This document shows positions 8,936 through 17,344 of a stretch of DNA of 64,000 nucleotides, in pieces. Both the position numbers and the translations under genes were made by a program. The number at the start of each line of letters is the position of its first letter. The stretch's first letter is position 1. The notes beneath the pieces are model-generated. The model saw only the letters and a list, made by a program, of their open reading frames with translations. It ran no database searches and was not told where the DNA came from. This stretch comes from Bin80 sp965207565 (GTDB taxonomy: Bacteria > Bacteroidota > Rhodothermia > Rhodothermales > Bin80): positions 310,001 to 374,000 of the forward strand of contig CBDBMQ010000009.1 of the NCBI GenBank assembly GCA_965207565.1. The letters are read 5' to 3'.

Positions 8936-10211
8936 TGTCTTCTTTCTGTGCCAGAAGTTCATCAAGAAGAAGCATCGCCTGCTGGTTTATCAGCCTGGCA
9001 AGTGTCTTTGGGTCGGGTTCTTTTTCACCGAGGGTTCTGAACCCGGCACTGCTGTATACCGTCGCTGCAGCGTCACGCGCGTCATTGAGTAAGGCATGAT
9101 CGTCCGTATTCTCGAGCTCCAGGAGCCACCGTGCGAGTATACCTGGCGGGTCATTTTTGAGCTGTGCAATCTCCTGTAGGTCGCGGATTGGTGTGGTATT
9201 GATGGAGACTTTATCAATAGCGATACTGCATCCATGGACTTGCGGATCATAAGCGTCGGTATTGGCAAGTCGTTCGGTGGACAGTGTGCGGTGTAACCGC
9301 GTTTGTCCCTCAAGTATCAGTCGACAGGAAAGATGTTGGAGCAGAGGATAACTCTTGGTCAGTTCTGTGGCGAATTCCTCAAGCTGCTCCACGATAGATA
9401 TGTTTATATCCCCGATCTGATCCCGACCCGATACATCAATCACAATCTCTTCGTAGCGTACAGATGCTAGCGGGAGTTGCTCAGCTTGGATACGATTACG
9501 ATCATCAATCGTGACTATCCATGGGCCATGAGTGCCGGGTTCGCCAGGATCCAAAGGCTGAAGGGATCCCGGATACAGGACCGGGGCCCTGTAATCTTCA
9601 TGCAGTTTTGGAGCGTGTATATGCCCAAGTAACCATAGGTCGACTGGTTGAGCATCCAGGTCTCGTTTGGCCAAGGGGGCGAACCCGCTCTGGCTCTTCA
9701 GATCTCCGTGGACAATTCCAACCGTGAAATTTTTACTCTGCGGCAAATTGAAAATATCCAGAGGCGACTGGTCATAATGGGCACTGGGGAAGGACCAGCC
9801 AATGCAACGAAGAGATTGGCCAGAGTGAGTCTTCAGTATTTCTTCCTCCCAGGTTCCATCCCGCCCGAGTAATGTAAGATTATCATCAGGCATTGATTCA
9901 GCAAGTTGGGGGAAGACTTCGTAGTCGTGATTTCCTGCAACCGCGACCACAGGAATATTAGCTTGGCTCAACCTGGAAATTCCGTCTCGAAGTGGTCCAT
10001 AGGCTTCGAAGTACGAATTCCTGTTGTCGGCCATGTCTCCCGTCAGAATCACAGCATCAACATTATTGTCAATGGCCTCTGTGACGGCTCGTTTCCAGAT
10101 AGCACGAACGGATAGGGATGGATCGTCGGTGGGAACCCGGGATGGATAACGTCCCAAGTGGGCATCACCAAGGCAAAGAAGTTTAATCAAAGCATTTAGG
10201 GGGTATTTCAA
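8928..10211 (-). CDS. yhaO: YhaO-type metallophosphoesterase (SbcD/Mre11-like)
   Basis: 427 residues. The calcineurin-like phosphoesterase motifs appear in order: LCLGDAHLGR, VDAVILTGDMADN, VAGNHDYE, VGIVHGDLKS and LLGHIHAPK. These supply the two-metal site of Mre11/SbcD nucleases. The C-terminal third is a capping/partner-binding region without strong motifs. The gene is followed with an 8-bp overlap by the YhaN ATPase, the standard arrangement for the pair. It is divergent from the aconitase X genes, so a promoter probably lies in 10212-10312. Confidence 0.88.
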   Translation of the reverse strand: MKYPLNALIKLLCLGDAHLGRYPSRVPTDDPSLSVRAIWKRAVTEAIDNNVDAVILTGDMADNRNSYFEAYGPLRDGISRLSQANIPVVAVAGNHDYEVFPQLAESMPDDNLTLLGRDGTWEEEILKTHSGQSLRCIGWSFPSAHYDQSPLDIFNLPQSKNFTVGIVHGDLKSQSGFAPLAKRDLDAQPVDLWLLGHIHAPKLHEDYRAPVLYPGSLQPLDPGEPGTHGPWIVTIDDRNRIQAEQLPLASVRYEEIVIDVSGRDQIGDINISIVEQLEEFATELTKSYPLLQHLSCRLILEGQTRLHRTLSTERLANTDAYDPQVHGCSIAIDKVSINTTPIRDLQEIAQLKNDPPGILARWLLELENTDDHALLNDARDAAATVYSSAGFRTLGEKEPDPKTLARLINQQAMLLLDELLAQKEDNE

Positions 10212-10312
10212 GGGCGTAATATAGTGATCTGATTCGTACCATACAGGAAGCTGGATGTTGGAGAGTTTTTTCTTTCAGGAAGGGGACTATTCGGGGCATT
10301 AGATTACCGTCG

Positions 10313-11572
10313 ATGAATCTGACTTTAAGTGACCAGGCGGATCTGCATGGTGAACAGGGGAAGGCCCGGCAAATGGCCATGCGGATTCTCGTACGCATAT
10401 TACCGGTCTTCGGGGCTCAAAAACTTCTGGATATCACTGCTGCACATATTGACAGCTCGCTGTTTCAGGGGGATGCAACACTTGAGTATGCGGAGCGGTT
10501 ATCAGGTTGGGGAGCAAAGGTTGTTGTTCCGACAACCCTGAATGTGAGCGGTGTAGACGAACATGGATGGAACCGTTGGGCTGTGCCTGCGGATTGGGCG
10601 GAAAAAGCCCGGAGGCAGATGGTTGCCTATCAGTCCATGGGATGCAAGCCTACTTGGACCTGTGCTCCATATCAGGAAAGTGAACGTCCAGTTTTTGGAC
10701 AGCAAGTGGCATGGGGAGAATCCAGTGCTGTCGTATTTGTCAATTCAGTTCTCGGGGCAAGGACGGCACGTTATCCCGATCTCCTGGATATATGCGCGGC
10801 GATTACAGGTCGTGTTCCGGCAGCAGGTCTACATCTGGAGGAGAACCGGCGAGGGCAACTGCTTTACCGCCTCAGGGGTATTCCGCCCGCTCTTCTGGAA
10901 GATGATAGTTTATATGGAGTACTGGGACATCTGATTGGCATGGATGCCGGAACATTTGTTCCAGTGATTGAAGGACTGGATATAGTTCCAAGTGAAGATA
11001 ACCTGAAAGCGTTGGGGGCAGCAATGGCATCCGCGGGGGCGGTCGCGCTTTATCATATCGTTGGAGTTACTCCCGAGGCTCTGGATAAGGGCACAGTATT
11101 TTGTGGAAGGTCCCCTCTTCGTAGCGCGACGATCACAATGGACATGCTGCGCGCTGTGCGCAAGGAATTAACCACGACAGATGGCGACCAACTGGATATG
11201 ATTGCTCTGGGGAGTCCTCATTTTTCTTTGAATGAGTTTGCTTCATTGTCAAAACTTGTGGAGGGGAAATGCAAGCATGAACGGATCCAGTTTTTGATTA
11301 CTGCAAGCCGCGTGGTTCGTACACTTGCAGACAAGGCAGGGTATCTGGAGACGATCAGGCGTTTTGGAGGAACTGTGACGGTTGATACATGCATCCTGAC
11401 CAGTCCGATGCTTCCCGACTCCATTGATGTGTTGATGACAAATTCCGCGAAGTATGCCTATTACGCACCTGGGTTGTTGGGAACTCGTGTGGTGTACGGA
11501 TCGCTCGAAGACTGTGTCCAATCAGCCATGTTGGGTAGAATTGAAATCGATTCAACACGATGGGACACGTAA
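10313..11572 (+). CDS. Aconitase X catalytic (large) subunit
   Basis: 419 residues of the AcnX large-subunit family (formerly DUF521). Visible family motifs are WTCAPYQ (a cluster cysteine), VDTCILTSPM (a second cysteine) and MTNSAKYAYYAPG near the C-terminus. The family uses an iron-sulfur cluster to dehydrate hydroxyacids or hydroxy-amino acids. Characterised members are bacterial cis-3-hydroxy-L-proline dehydratase and archaeal phosphomevalonate dehydratase. As a bacterial two-gene form, a hydroxyproline-type dehydratase is the default guess, but no proline racemase or Delta1-pyrroline reductase is nearby, so the substrate stays open. The gene overlaps the small subunit by 13 bp. Confidence 0.82.
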   Translation: MNLTLSDQADLHGEQGKARQMAMRILVRILPVFGAQKLLDITAAHIDSSLFQGDATLEYAERLSGWGAKVVVPTTLNVSGVDEHGWNRWAVPADWAEKARRQMVAYQSMGCKPTWTCAPYQESERPVFGQQVAWGESSAVVFVNSVLGARTARYPDLLDICAAITGRVPAAGLHLEENRRGQLLYRLRGIPPALLEDDSLYGVLGHLIGMDAGTFVPVIEGLDIVPSEDNLKALGAAMASAGAVALYHIVGVTPEALDKGTVFCGRSPLRSATITMDMLRAVRKELTTTDGDQLDMIALGSPHFSLNEFASLSKLVEGKCKHERIQFLITASRVVRTLADKAGYLETIRRFGGTVTVDTCILTSPMLPDSIDVLMTNSAKYAYYAPGLLGTRVVYGSLEDCVQSAMLGRIEIDSTRWDT

Positions 11573-11982
11573 TACACGGGACAGCGCTGGTGGAGGGGAT
11601 TGCTTCCGGTCCGATTTTGGTCAGCGATACGCCGCTTAGTTTCTGGGGCGGCTACAACCAGTTTACGGGAGAGGTAACTGATCGTAGGCACCCATTATCG
11701 GGGAAAATTGCAACGGGCTGTATGTTGGCAATTCCTGCTTCAAGAGGTTCGAGCACAACCACTGCAGTCCTGCTGGAAGCGGTACGCAGAGGTACTGCAC
11801 CCGCAGCTTTGATCACGAACCAGGTAGACACATTTCTGGTGCTTGCTTCGGTAGTTGCAGATGAGCTTTACCAAAAACCGATACCAGTATTAGCTTTGGA
11901 TGCCGAAGCGTTCAAATTGCTCAACAGTGGTCAGCGTGCAGCCTTGGATCAGAGTGGAAAGCTCACGGTCATGGAGCTGTAG
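11560..11982 (+). CDS. Aconitase X swivel (small) subunit
   Basis: 140 residues of the DUF126/AcnX swivelling domain. GTALVEGIASGPILVSDTPL opens the protein, and the conserved serine-rich loop (AIPASRGSSTTTAVLLEA) carries the catalytic serine of the family. ITNQVDTFLVLASVVAD follows. It pairs with the large subunit by overlapping translation. In fused bacterial homologues this domain is part of the same chain; here the enzyme is split. Confidence 0.85.
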   Translation: MGHVIHGTALVEGIASGPILVSDTPLSFWGGYNQFTGEVTDRRHPLSGKIATGCMLAIPASRGSSTTTAVLLEAVRRGTAPAALITNQVDTFLVLASVVADELYQKPIPVLALDAEAFKLLNSGQRAALDQSGKLTVMEL

Positions 11983-12682
11983 GTTTGGGTTTCCATGCCG
12001 TAAGCACTTCTCGTTTTCCGGGTGGTCCAGGTCGACGAATCACCGAAAACCCACTTGTGACAAGTGCTCGCCGGACATGGCCGGCAGCAGAATAAGTTGC
12101 AAGGTAGCTGCCATCACGTAGAGCATCATGTAATTGCTGAATAAAGTCCAATGCCCAAAGCCTCGGGTTCACCTGTGGATCAAATGCGTCCAGATAGATG
12201 CAGTCATATGTATCGGGAGAAAGATTGGCAGCAGTGGCTTCGCCGATGTGCAATTGGAGGATGCTGTTGTATTCGTAAGGTAGCTGGTATATGCCATAGG
12301 GGACTTCTTTATCAAAGGTTTGTCTCCACTTAATAAGATGTTCCGCAAGCGAGGGGTCTCCGATCAGATCTGCGTGGCTTAACTGGGATAGTAGGTCAGC
12401 ACTTGGTATTTGCAGATCTAATCCAGTATATGTGATGGACGCGCGATGACGCAGGGCAAGCGATGCAGTTAAGAGCCAGTTCAGCCCTGTGCCGAAGCCG
12501 ATCTCTAAAATGGCAACTTCTTTCCTGGATCTGAATAACTCTGTCAACCTGGCACCTTCAAGAAACACATGTTTGGCTTCTGCCAAAGCACCGTACATTG
12601 AATGGAATGATTGCTGATACTGGTTGCTGTATAAAGTCCGGCTACCGTCTTGGGTTGTGCGGATTTCGAGAAGCTGGTCCAT
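11969..12682 (-). CDS. mnmD: MnmD-like tRNA methyltransferase
   Basis: 237 residues from ATG 12682 (MDQLLEIRTTQDGSRTLYSN). A longer frame back to 12823 adds 47 unconserved residues and would run into the shared upstream region. The YSNQYQQSFHSMYGALAEAK block, the SAM-binding ILEIGFGTGLNWLLTA and the acidic YDCIYLDAFDPQVNPRLW match the methyltransferase domain of MnmC/MnmD, which completes mnm5s2U34 in tRNA wobble positions. The oxidase domain of MnmC is absent, so this is the stand-alone MnmD type. The 3' end overlaps that of the AcnX small subunit by 14 bp in convergent orientation. Confidence 0.85.
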   Translation of the reverse strand: MDQLLEIRTTQDGSRTLYSNQYQQSFHSMYGALAEAKHVFLEGARLTELFRSRKEVAILEIGFGTGLNWLLTASLALRHRASITYTGLDLQIPSADLLSQLSHADLIGDPSLAEHLIKWRQTFDKEVPYGIYQLPYEYNSILQLHIGEATAANLSPDTYDCIYLDAFDPQVNPRLWALDFIQQLHDALRDGSYLATYSAAGHVRRALVTSGFSVIRRPGPPGKREVLTAWKPKPTAP

Positions 12683-12904
12683 ATAAACAGATACACTCCG
12701 GGGAATTGGCGCTACATTCAGGCAAATTACTCCAAAGATTGGAAGAGCGTAAGAATAGAGGCTATAATCCAATACGATTCCGTTAAAGCCCAGTTCGTAT
12801 ATCGGAAACGTTGACACCTGCAATCCCCGAGTATTGCCATTGTATGATTACTAATCTGCCTTCTATCGTTGTTAGATCTGTCTTATCTTCGGGCAGGGAC
12901 CATC

Positions 12905-12920
12905 AACTGCTATAGCAGTT
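12905..12920. promoter_or_regulatory. Perfect 16-bp palindrome, candidate MntR autoregulatory operator
   Basis: AACTGCTATAGCAGTT is a perfect palindrome ending 28 bases before the ATG of the DtxR/MntR-type regulator. Position and symmetry fit an operator for a dimeric repressor; the binding protein is inferred. Confidence 0.45.
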
Positions 12921-12948
12921 AGAACTTGCGAGTCATTGATTTACCACG

Positions 12949-13596
12949 ATGCTTAGCCCGGCTATTCAGGATTATCTGAAAGTGATCTTTTTGATCCAGG
13001 AGGAGAATGTTGTGGTCACAACCACAGATATTGCTCGCGCAATGAATGTGTCAGCCGCATCTGTGACAGGCATGATCAAGCGCCTGGATCGAATGACGCT
13101 GGTGGTGCATGAATCCTATAAGGGAGTCACGCTCACAGAAGCTGGAGAAAAAATTGCGCTGGAAATCATTCGTCATCATCGACTCCTGGAAACCTATCTC
13201 AAAGAAATCCTGGGCTACTCTTGGGAAAAGATGCATGATGAGGCAGAACATCTGGAGCATCATATCTCAGAGGATTTTGAAGAGCGGATAGATGCTCTGT
13301 TGGGGTATCCAACCCATGACCCACATGGGCATCCAATTCCGACACAGGATCTCAAATTGGTTCGTGCTAAGACTGTCGTACTCTCAGATGCCCCCGCCGA
13401 TCAGTCGCTGGCGATTCACCACCTCTCGGACACGGACACGAGTTTATTGGACTCGTTGGAAGATATTGGCCTAATGCCAGGGTGTGAGGTCCGTATTGTT
13501 GGACGACAAAGCAATGGGATGACCGTTAGGGTCGATAATCGGGCGGAAGTGTCTATCACGAAAAAAATTTCTGACAGCGTGTATGTGATGGCTTAG
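12949..13596 (+). CDS. mntR: DtxR/MntR-family metal-dependent regulator with FeoA-like C-terminal domain
   Basis: 215 residues. The N-terminal winged helix (about 1-65) has DIARAMNVSAASVTGMIKRL as recognition helix. The dimerisation/metal region (66-125) has IRHHRLLETYLKEIL and HDEAEHLEHHISEDFEERI, with the His/Glu residues of DtxR metal sites. An SH3/FeoA-like domain occupies about 150-215 (IGLMPGCEVRIVGRQSNG). Such proteins repress manganese or iron uptake genes when loaded with metal. A Mn/Zn-type ABC importer lies 8 kb downstream, and the Mn-dependent arginase is the convergent neighbour (4-bp overlap), which favours manganese. Iron cannot be excluded. Confidence 0.85.
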   Translation: MLSPAIQDYLKVIFLIQEENVVVTTTDIARAMNVSAASVTGMIKRLDRMTLVVHESYKGVTLTEAGEKIALEIIRHHRLLETYLKEILGYSWEKMHDEAEHLEHHISEDFEERIDALLGYPTHDPHGHPIPTQDLKLVRAKTVVLSDAPADQSLAIHHLSDTDTSLLDSLEDIGLMPGCEVRIVGRQSNGMTVRVDNRAEVSITKKISDSVYVMA

Positions 13597-14486
13597 AGAA
13601 TCGTTTTCCCCAGAAGGGATGCCAAAAGGCTGGCAGCCAGTTCGGCAGTCCGGTTATGCTCATCAATAATGGGGTTGATCTCAACGACTTCTGCCGAGGC
13701 CAAGCGACCATCCTCTGCAATCAGTTCCATCAGCAGGTGCGCTTCCCGAGGGCGGAGACCGCCCTCAACGGGCGTTCCGACCCCGGGTGCAAAATATGGA
13801 TCGACACTGTCTACGTCAAAGCTGACATGCAGACTCTCACAGTGTTCAAGTTGTTTAAGGGCCGATTTTACAATCTCTGCAATGCCACGCTCATCAATGT
13901 CCCGCATCGTATAGATGCCCATCCGGGATTCCTGCAAAATGTGGCGCTCTGCTACATCCAGGTCACGCAGTGCAATCATTGCAATATCTTCTGAGCGCAG
14001 TTTTGGGCCGGGGCGCCCCACGCTGATTAATCGCTCGGAACCAGATCCGCAAAGGACAGCCATTGGCATTCCGTGGATATTTCCGCTGGGTGAAGATGCG
14101 GGGGTGTTATAATCTGCATGTGCATCAATCCAGATAATCCCTTTCGGGCCATCGTGGGTTGCCCCTCCGATACTTCCAATCGCGATCGAATGATCGCCTC
14201 CCATGACCAAAGGGAATTGTCCCTGCGCGAGTGTATGTCGAACCTCCTCATACAACAGGCTGCAGGTATCCCGGATAGGCTCAACATAGTCATCATCCGT
14301 ATCAAGCGAGGTTCGGAGTGCAGTTGGGATGTTTCCGAAATCAGTTACTCGATGTCCCAAGCGGCGCAGACGATCTGCAAGTCCAGCATATCGAAGTGCA
14401 CTGGGGCCCACATCTACCCCACGCAAATCCTGGCCCAGATCCATTGGAACTCCAATCAGGCGGATATCTCGAAGTTGTTGATTCAT
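13593..14486 (-). CDS. rocF: Arginase
   Basis: 297 residues, the usual arginase length. The binuclear manganese motifs are present in order: MGGDHSIAIGSI, IIWIDAHADYNTP with GNIHGMP, and HVSFDVDSVDPYFAPGVG, followed by the conserved GGLRPREAHLLMELI. It hydrolyses arginine to ornithine and urea. It is divergent from the ABC exporter gene (103-bp gap) and convergent with the regulator gene. Confidence 0.92.
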   Translation of the reverse strand: MNQQLRDIRLIGVPMDLGQDLRGVDVGPSALRYAGLADRLRRLGHRVTDFGNIPTALRTSLDTDDDYVEPIRDTCSLLYEEVRHTLAQGQFPLVMGGDHSIAIGSIGGATHDGPKGIIWIDAHADYNTPASSPSGNIHGMPMAVLCGSGSERLISVGRPGPKLRSEDIAMIALRDLDVAERHILQESRMGIYTMRDIDERGIAEIVKSALKQLEHCESLHVSFDVDSVDPYFAPGVGTPVEGGLRPREAHLLMELIAEDGRLASAEVVEINPIIDEHNRTAELAASLLASLLGKTIL

Positions 14487-14589
14487 TGGATCTCAATTAG
14501 TTTGGTGCAATCAAAACAAGACTTATTCTTTAGTTTTAAGGATCCGAATTTACCTGCACTGCGTTTGCCGTCAATCTAGTTCCATTCCG

Positions 14590-16392
14590 ATGCAATCCCT
14601 CTCCCGGCTAAACCCCTACTTTATACGCTATTGGCGGTTGTTCGTACCGGGTCTCCTGTTTACGATGATTTCTGCAGTTTTTGCAATTGCAGTGCCCGTC
14701 GTGGTTCGACAAGCCATTGATAGCCTCCCCCGTTTCGAGAGACTTTATCGGCAATTTGAAGCAACTGCTCTGCAGCACACATTGTATTGGGATTTTTTCT
14801 GGACGCTGCTGATTTTCGGTCTAATCATCATTGGTCTGAGTTTGGCAAACGGAGCATTCACGTTTTTGATGCGACAGACCGTGATTGTAGCCTCGCGTCA
14901 TATTGAGTTCGATATGCGCAATGCATTGTACGAACACTTGCAAAAACTCTCAGCCAATTTCTATCACCGGACAAGGACGGGAGATGTCATCACACGCACA
15001 ACGAGTGATATTGAGCAGGTACGCCGCTATATCGGACCGGCGATCATGTACTCTACCAGAGCCCTTGTGATTGTGATTGCTGCAATTACGGCCATGCTGA
15101 TTATCTCGCCGACATTGACATTTTATGCGCTCATGCCGATGTCTATCCTTGCCGTATCAATCTTTATTATTGCACAACTCGTGCATAAGCGTAGCGAGGC
15201 ACTTCAGCGCCAATACGCACAGCTCACGAGCCGTGTCCAAGAAACACTTTCAGGGATTCGGTTGGTGAAGGCCTATGCGCGGGAAGAGACGGAAACCCAT
15301 GCATTCGAAAAAGAAAGTCGTTCGTATAAAACGCGAATGCTCGGTCTTGCGCGAGTAGAAGCAGCATGGAGACCGGTCTTTGTGATTGTCGTTGGGTTGT
15401 CGGAAATCATGGTCGTCTGGGTGGGCGGACGTCTAGTCTCTGAAGGGATTATTACAATAGGAAACATTGCAGAATACATTATCTATGTTGCACTCATGAC
15501 TTGGCCGGTCGCTGCATTTGGTCTTGTAATATCCATGATGCAGCGGGCCAGTGCCTCTGCGGAGCGAATTTATGAGGTCCTAGATCAGGATCCAGATATA
15601 TCGGATGGCTCCCGTACGAATCATTCGGTCAGAAACATTGACGGACGAGTGACCTTTGAAAATGTCTCATTCCGGTACGAAGAGCATCTGCCGTATGCAC
15701 TTCGGGATATATCCTTTGATGTGCCTGCCGGAAAAAGTCTTGGCATTGTTGGGAAGACTGGATCAGGGAAGTCAACCTTGATAGATCTGATTGGTCGTCT
15801 GACGGAGCCAACAAAGGGACGGGTCTTGATTGATGGCCGGGATGTACAAAAAGTATCACTCAGTGTGCTCAGGGACAAGATTGGGTATGTTCCGCAGGAT
15901 GTATTTCTGTTCAGTGATTCGATAGAGAATAATATTGCTTTTGGAACGGTGGATGCATCGAAAGAAGACATCCGTCAGGCGGCATTTGAAGCGGAGCTTC
16001 TCGAAACCGTTCTGGAATTCCCAGAGGGGCTCAATAGTGGGGTAGGGGAACGAGGGGTTTCACTCTCCGGTGGACAGGCCCAGCGAACGACTATTGCTCG
16101 TGCACTGATCCGGCAGCCACGAATATTCATTCTGGATGACGCACTCAGCAGTGTAGATACAAACACTGAGTCTCGTATCCTTGAGCATCTGCGTAAAAGA
16201 CAAGGGCATCATACCATGGTCATGATCAGTCATCGCATTTCAAGTATAAAGGGGGTAGATCAGATCATTGTACTTGACCAGGGGCGTATTGTAGAGCGTG
16301 GGACGCATGAGTCTCTTATGCTGCAGAATGGGCTCTATGCACAGATGTATCAGCGCCAATTACTTGAAGAAAGGCTCAAAGCACTGCAGTGA
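14590..16392 (+). CDS. ABC exporter half-transporter with degenerate catalytic site (TM287-like)
   Basis: 600 residues: a six-TM type IV exporter domain (about 1-320) then an ATPase domain. Walker A is IVGKTGSGKSTLIDLIG, signature LSGGQAQRTTIARAL, Walker B ends ILDDALSSVDTNTE. The glutamate that normally follows the Walker B aspartate is replaced by Asp, a hallmark of the degenerate-site subunit in heterodimeric exporters such as TM287/288 and BmrCD. The partner with a canonical site is two genes downstream. The substrate is unknown; multidrug or lipid export is usual. Confidence 0.88.
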   Translation: MQSLSRLNPYFIRYWRLFVPGLLFTMISAVFAIAVPVVVRQAIDSLPRFERLYRQFEATALQHTLYWDFFWTLLIFGLIIIGLSLANGAFTFLMRQTVIVASRHIEFDMRNALYEHLQKLSANFYHRTRTGDVITRTTSDIEQVRRYIGPAIMYSTRALVIVIAAITAMLIISPTLTFYALMPMSILAVSIFIIAQLVHKRSEALQRQYAQLTSRVQETLSGIRLVKAYAREETETHAFEKESRSYKTRMLGLARVEAAWRPVFVIVVGLSEIMVVWVGGRLVSEGIITIGNIAEYIIYVALMTWPVAAFGLVISMMQRASASAERIYEVLDQDPDISDGSRTNHSVRNIDGRVTFENVSFRYEEHLPYALRDISFDVPAGKSLGIVGKTGSGKSTLIDLIGRLTEPTKGRVLIDGRDVQKVSLSVLRDKIGYVPQDVFLFSDSIENNIAFGTVDASKEDIRQAAFEAELLETVLEFPEGLNSGVGERGVSLSGGQAQRTTIARALIRQPRIFILDDALSSVDTNTESRILEHLRKRQGHHTMVMISHRISSIKGVDQIIVLDQGRIVERGTHESLMLQNGLYAQMYQRQLLEERLKALQ

Positions 16393-16396
16393 GTTG

Positions 16397-17344
16397 ATGG
16401 AATTAACACCATTGGGGACATCTTCAGCAACGATTGTTCAGGATCGGGGATTATCTGCCTATGTGCTTCAAAGCCAGGGAAAGGTGCTCCTTTTTGATTG
16501 TGGGGATGGGACGCAGTTCCGTCTCTTGAAGGCAGGGGTTCGTCGCAGTCGTATCCGGGCAATCTTTATTTCGCACTTGCATGGAGATCATTACCTGGGA
16601 CTTTTTGGGCTCCTGATCTCAATGTCTCTGGAGCGACGCGAAACCCCACTTACGATCATAGCTCCCCGGGAGCTTGTAGATATCATAGGGGCGATTCCAG
16701 GACTTCGACCGGGGGAAATCCATTTTCAGATTCAATACGTAGTGCTGGAGGAAGGCTTTGAATCGCAAGAGGTCTACCGGGGGCATGGACTGCAGGTCCA
16801 TGCTGCGCCCTTGGATCACGGCAGATTCTGTATTGGTTATCGTGCAGAAAAAATAGATGGGCCAAACCGAATTGATGGGGTGTTGGCACATGCACATGGG
16901 ATAGATCAACAAGAACAGTTTCAAAGGTTGGCTACGGGGCACACCGTTCAGACATCAGATGGGCGAATGGTTTCTCCCGATCAGGTGAAGAGGCGGTCAC
17001 GGGAGACCTTTGCATATGTTACCGATACACGTCCATGTGAAGGGGGATTGGATCTGGCCAAGGATGCAGATTTACTGGTGCATGAGGCCACATTCAGTCA
17101 GGAGGATGCAGAGCGTGCCTCCTCTACCGGGCACAGTACAGCACATGATGCGGCGTTACTGGCGAAGACGGCTGGTGTCGGCAAATTGCTACTGACACAT
17201 TTCAGCGCCAGATATTCAGATGTGACGCTTCTCAGGCAAGAGGCAAGAGCGGTTTTCTCTAACACAGAGATTGCGGAAGAATATCGTGTGTATCCCATCG
17301 TCTTTGAAGGTGATACACAACAGACCGACTCCCCGGATGAGTAA
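16397..17344 (+). CDS. rnz: Ribonuclease Z
   Basis: 315 residues from ATG 16397 (MELTPLGTSSATIVQD), four bases after the stop of the ABC gene; a longer frame back to 16298 overlaps the ABC gene and is unlikely. The metallo-beta-lactamase motif is AIFISHLHGDHYLGLFGLL. Other zinc ligands are in APLDHGRFCIGYR, AYVTDTRPCEG and LLLTHFSARYSD. It cleaves the 3' trailer of tRNA precursors. It lies inside an ABC exporter operon and overlaps the second ABC gene by 8 bp. Confidence 0.9.
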   Translation: MELTPLGTSSATIVQDRGLSAYVLQSQGKVLLFDCGDGTQFRLLKAGVRRSRIRAIFISHLHGDHYLGLFGLLISMSLERRETPLTIIAPRELVDIIGAIPGLRPGEIHFQIQYVVLEEGFESQEVYRGHGLQVHAAPLDHGRFCIGYRAEKIDGPNRIDGVLAHAHGIDQQEQFQRLATGHTVQTSDGRMVSPDQVKRRSRETFAYVTDTRPCEGGLDLAKDADLLVHEATFSQEDAERASSTGHSTAHDAALLAKTAGVGKLLLTHFSARYSDVTLLRQEARAVFSNTEIAEEYRVYPIVFEGDTQQTDSPDE

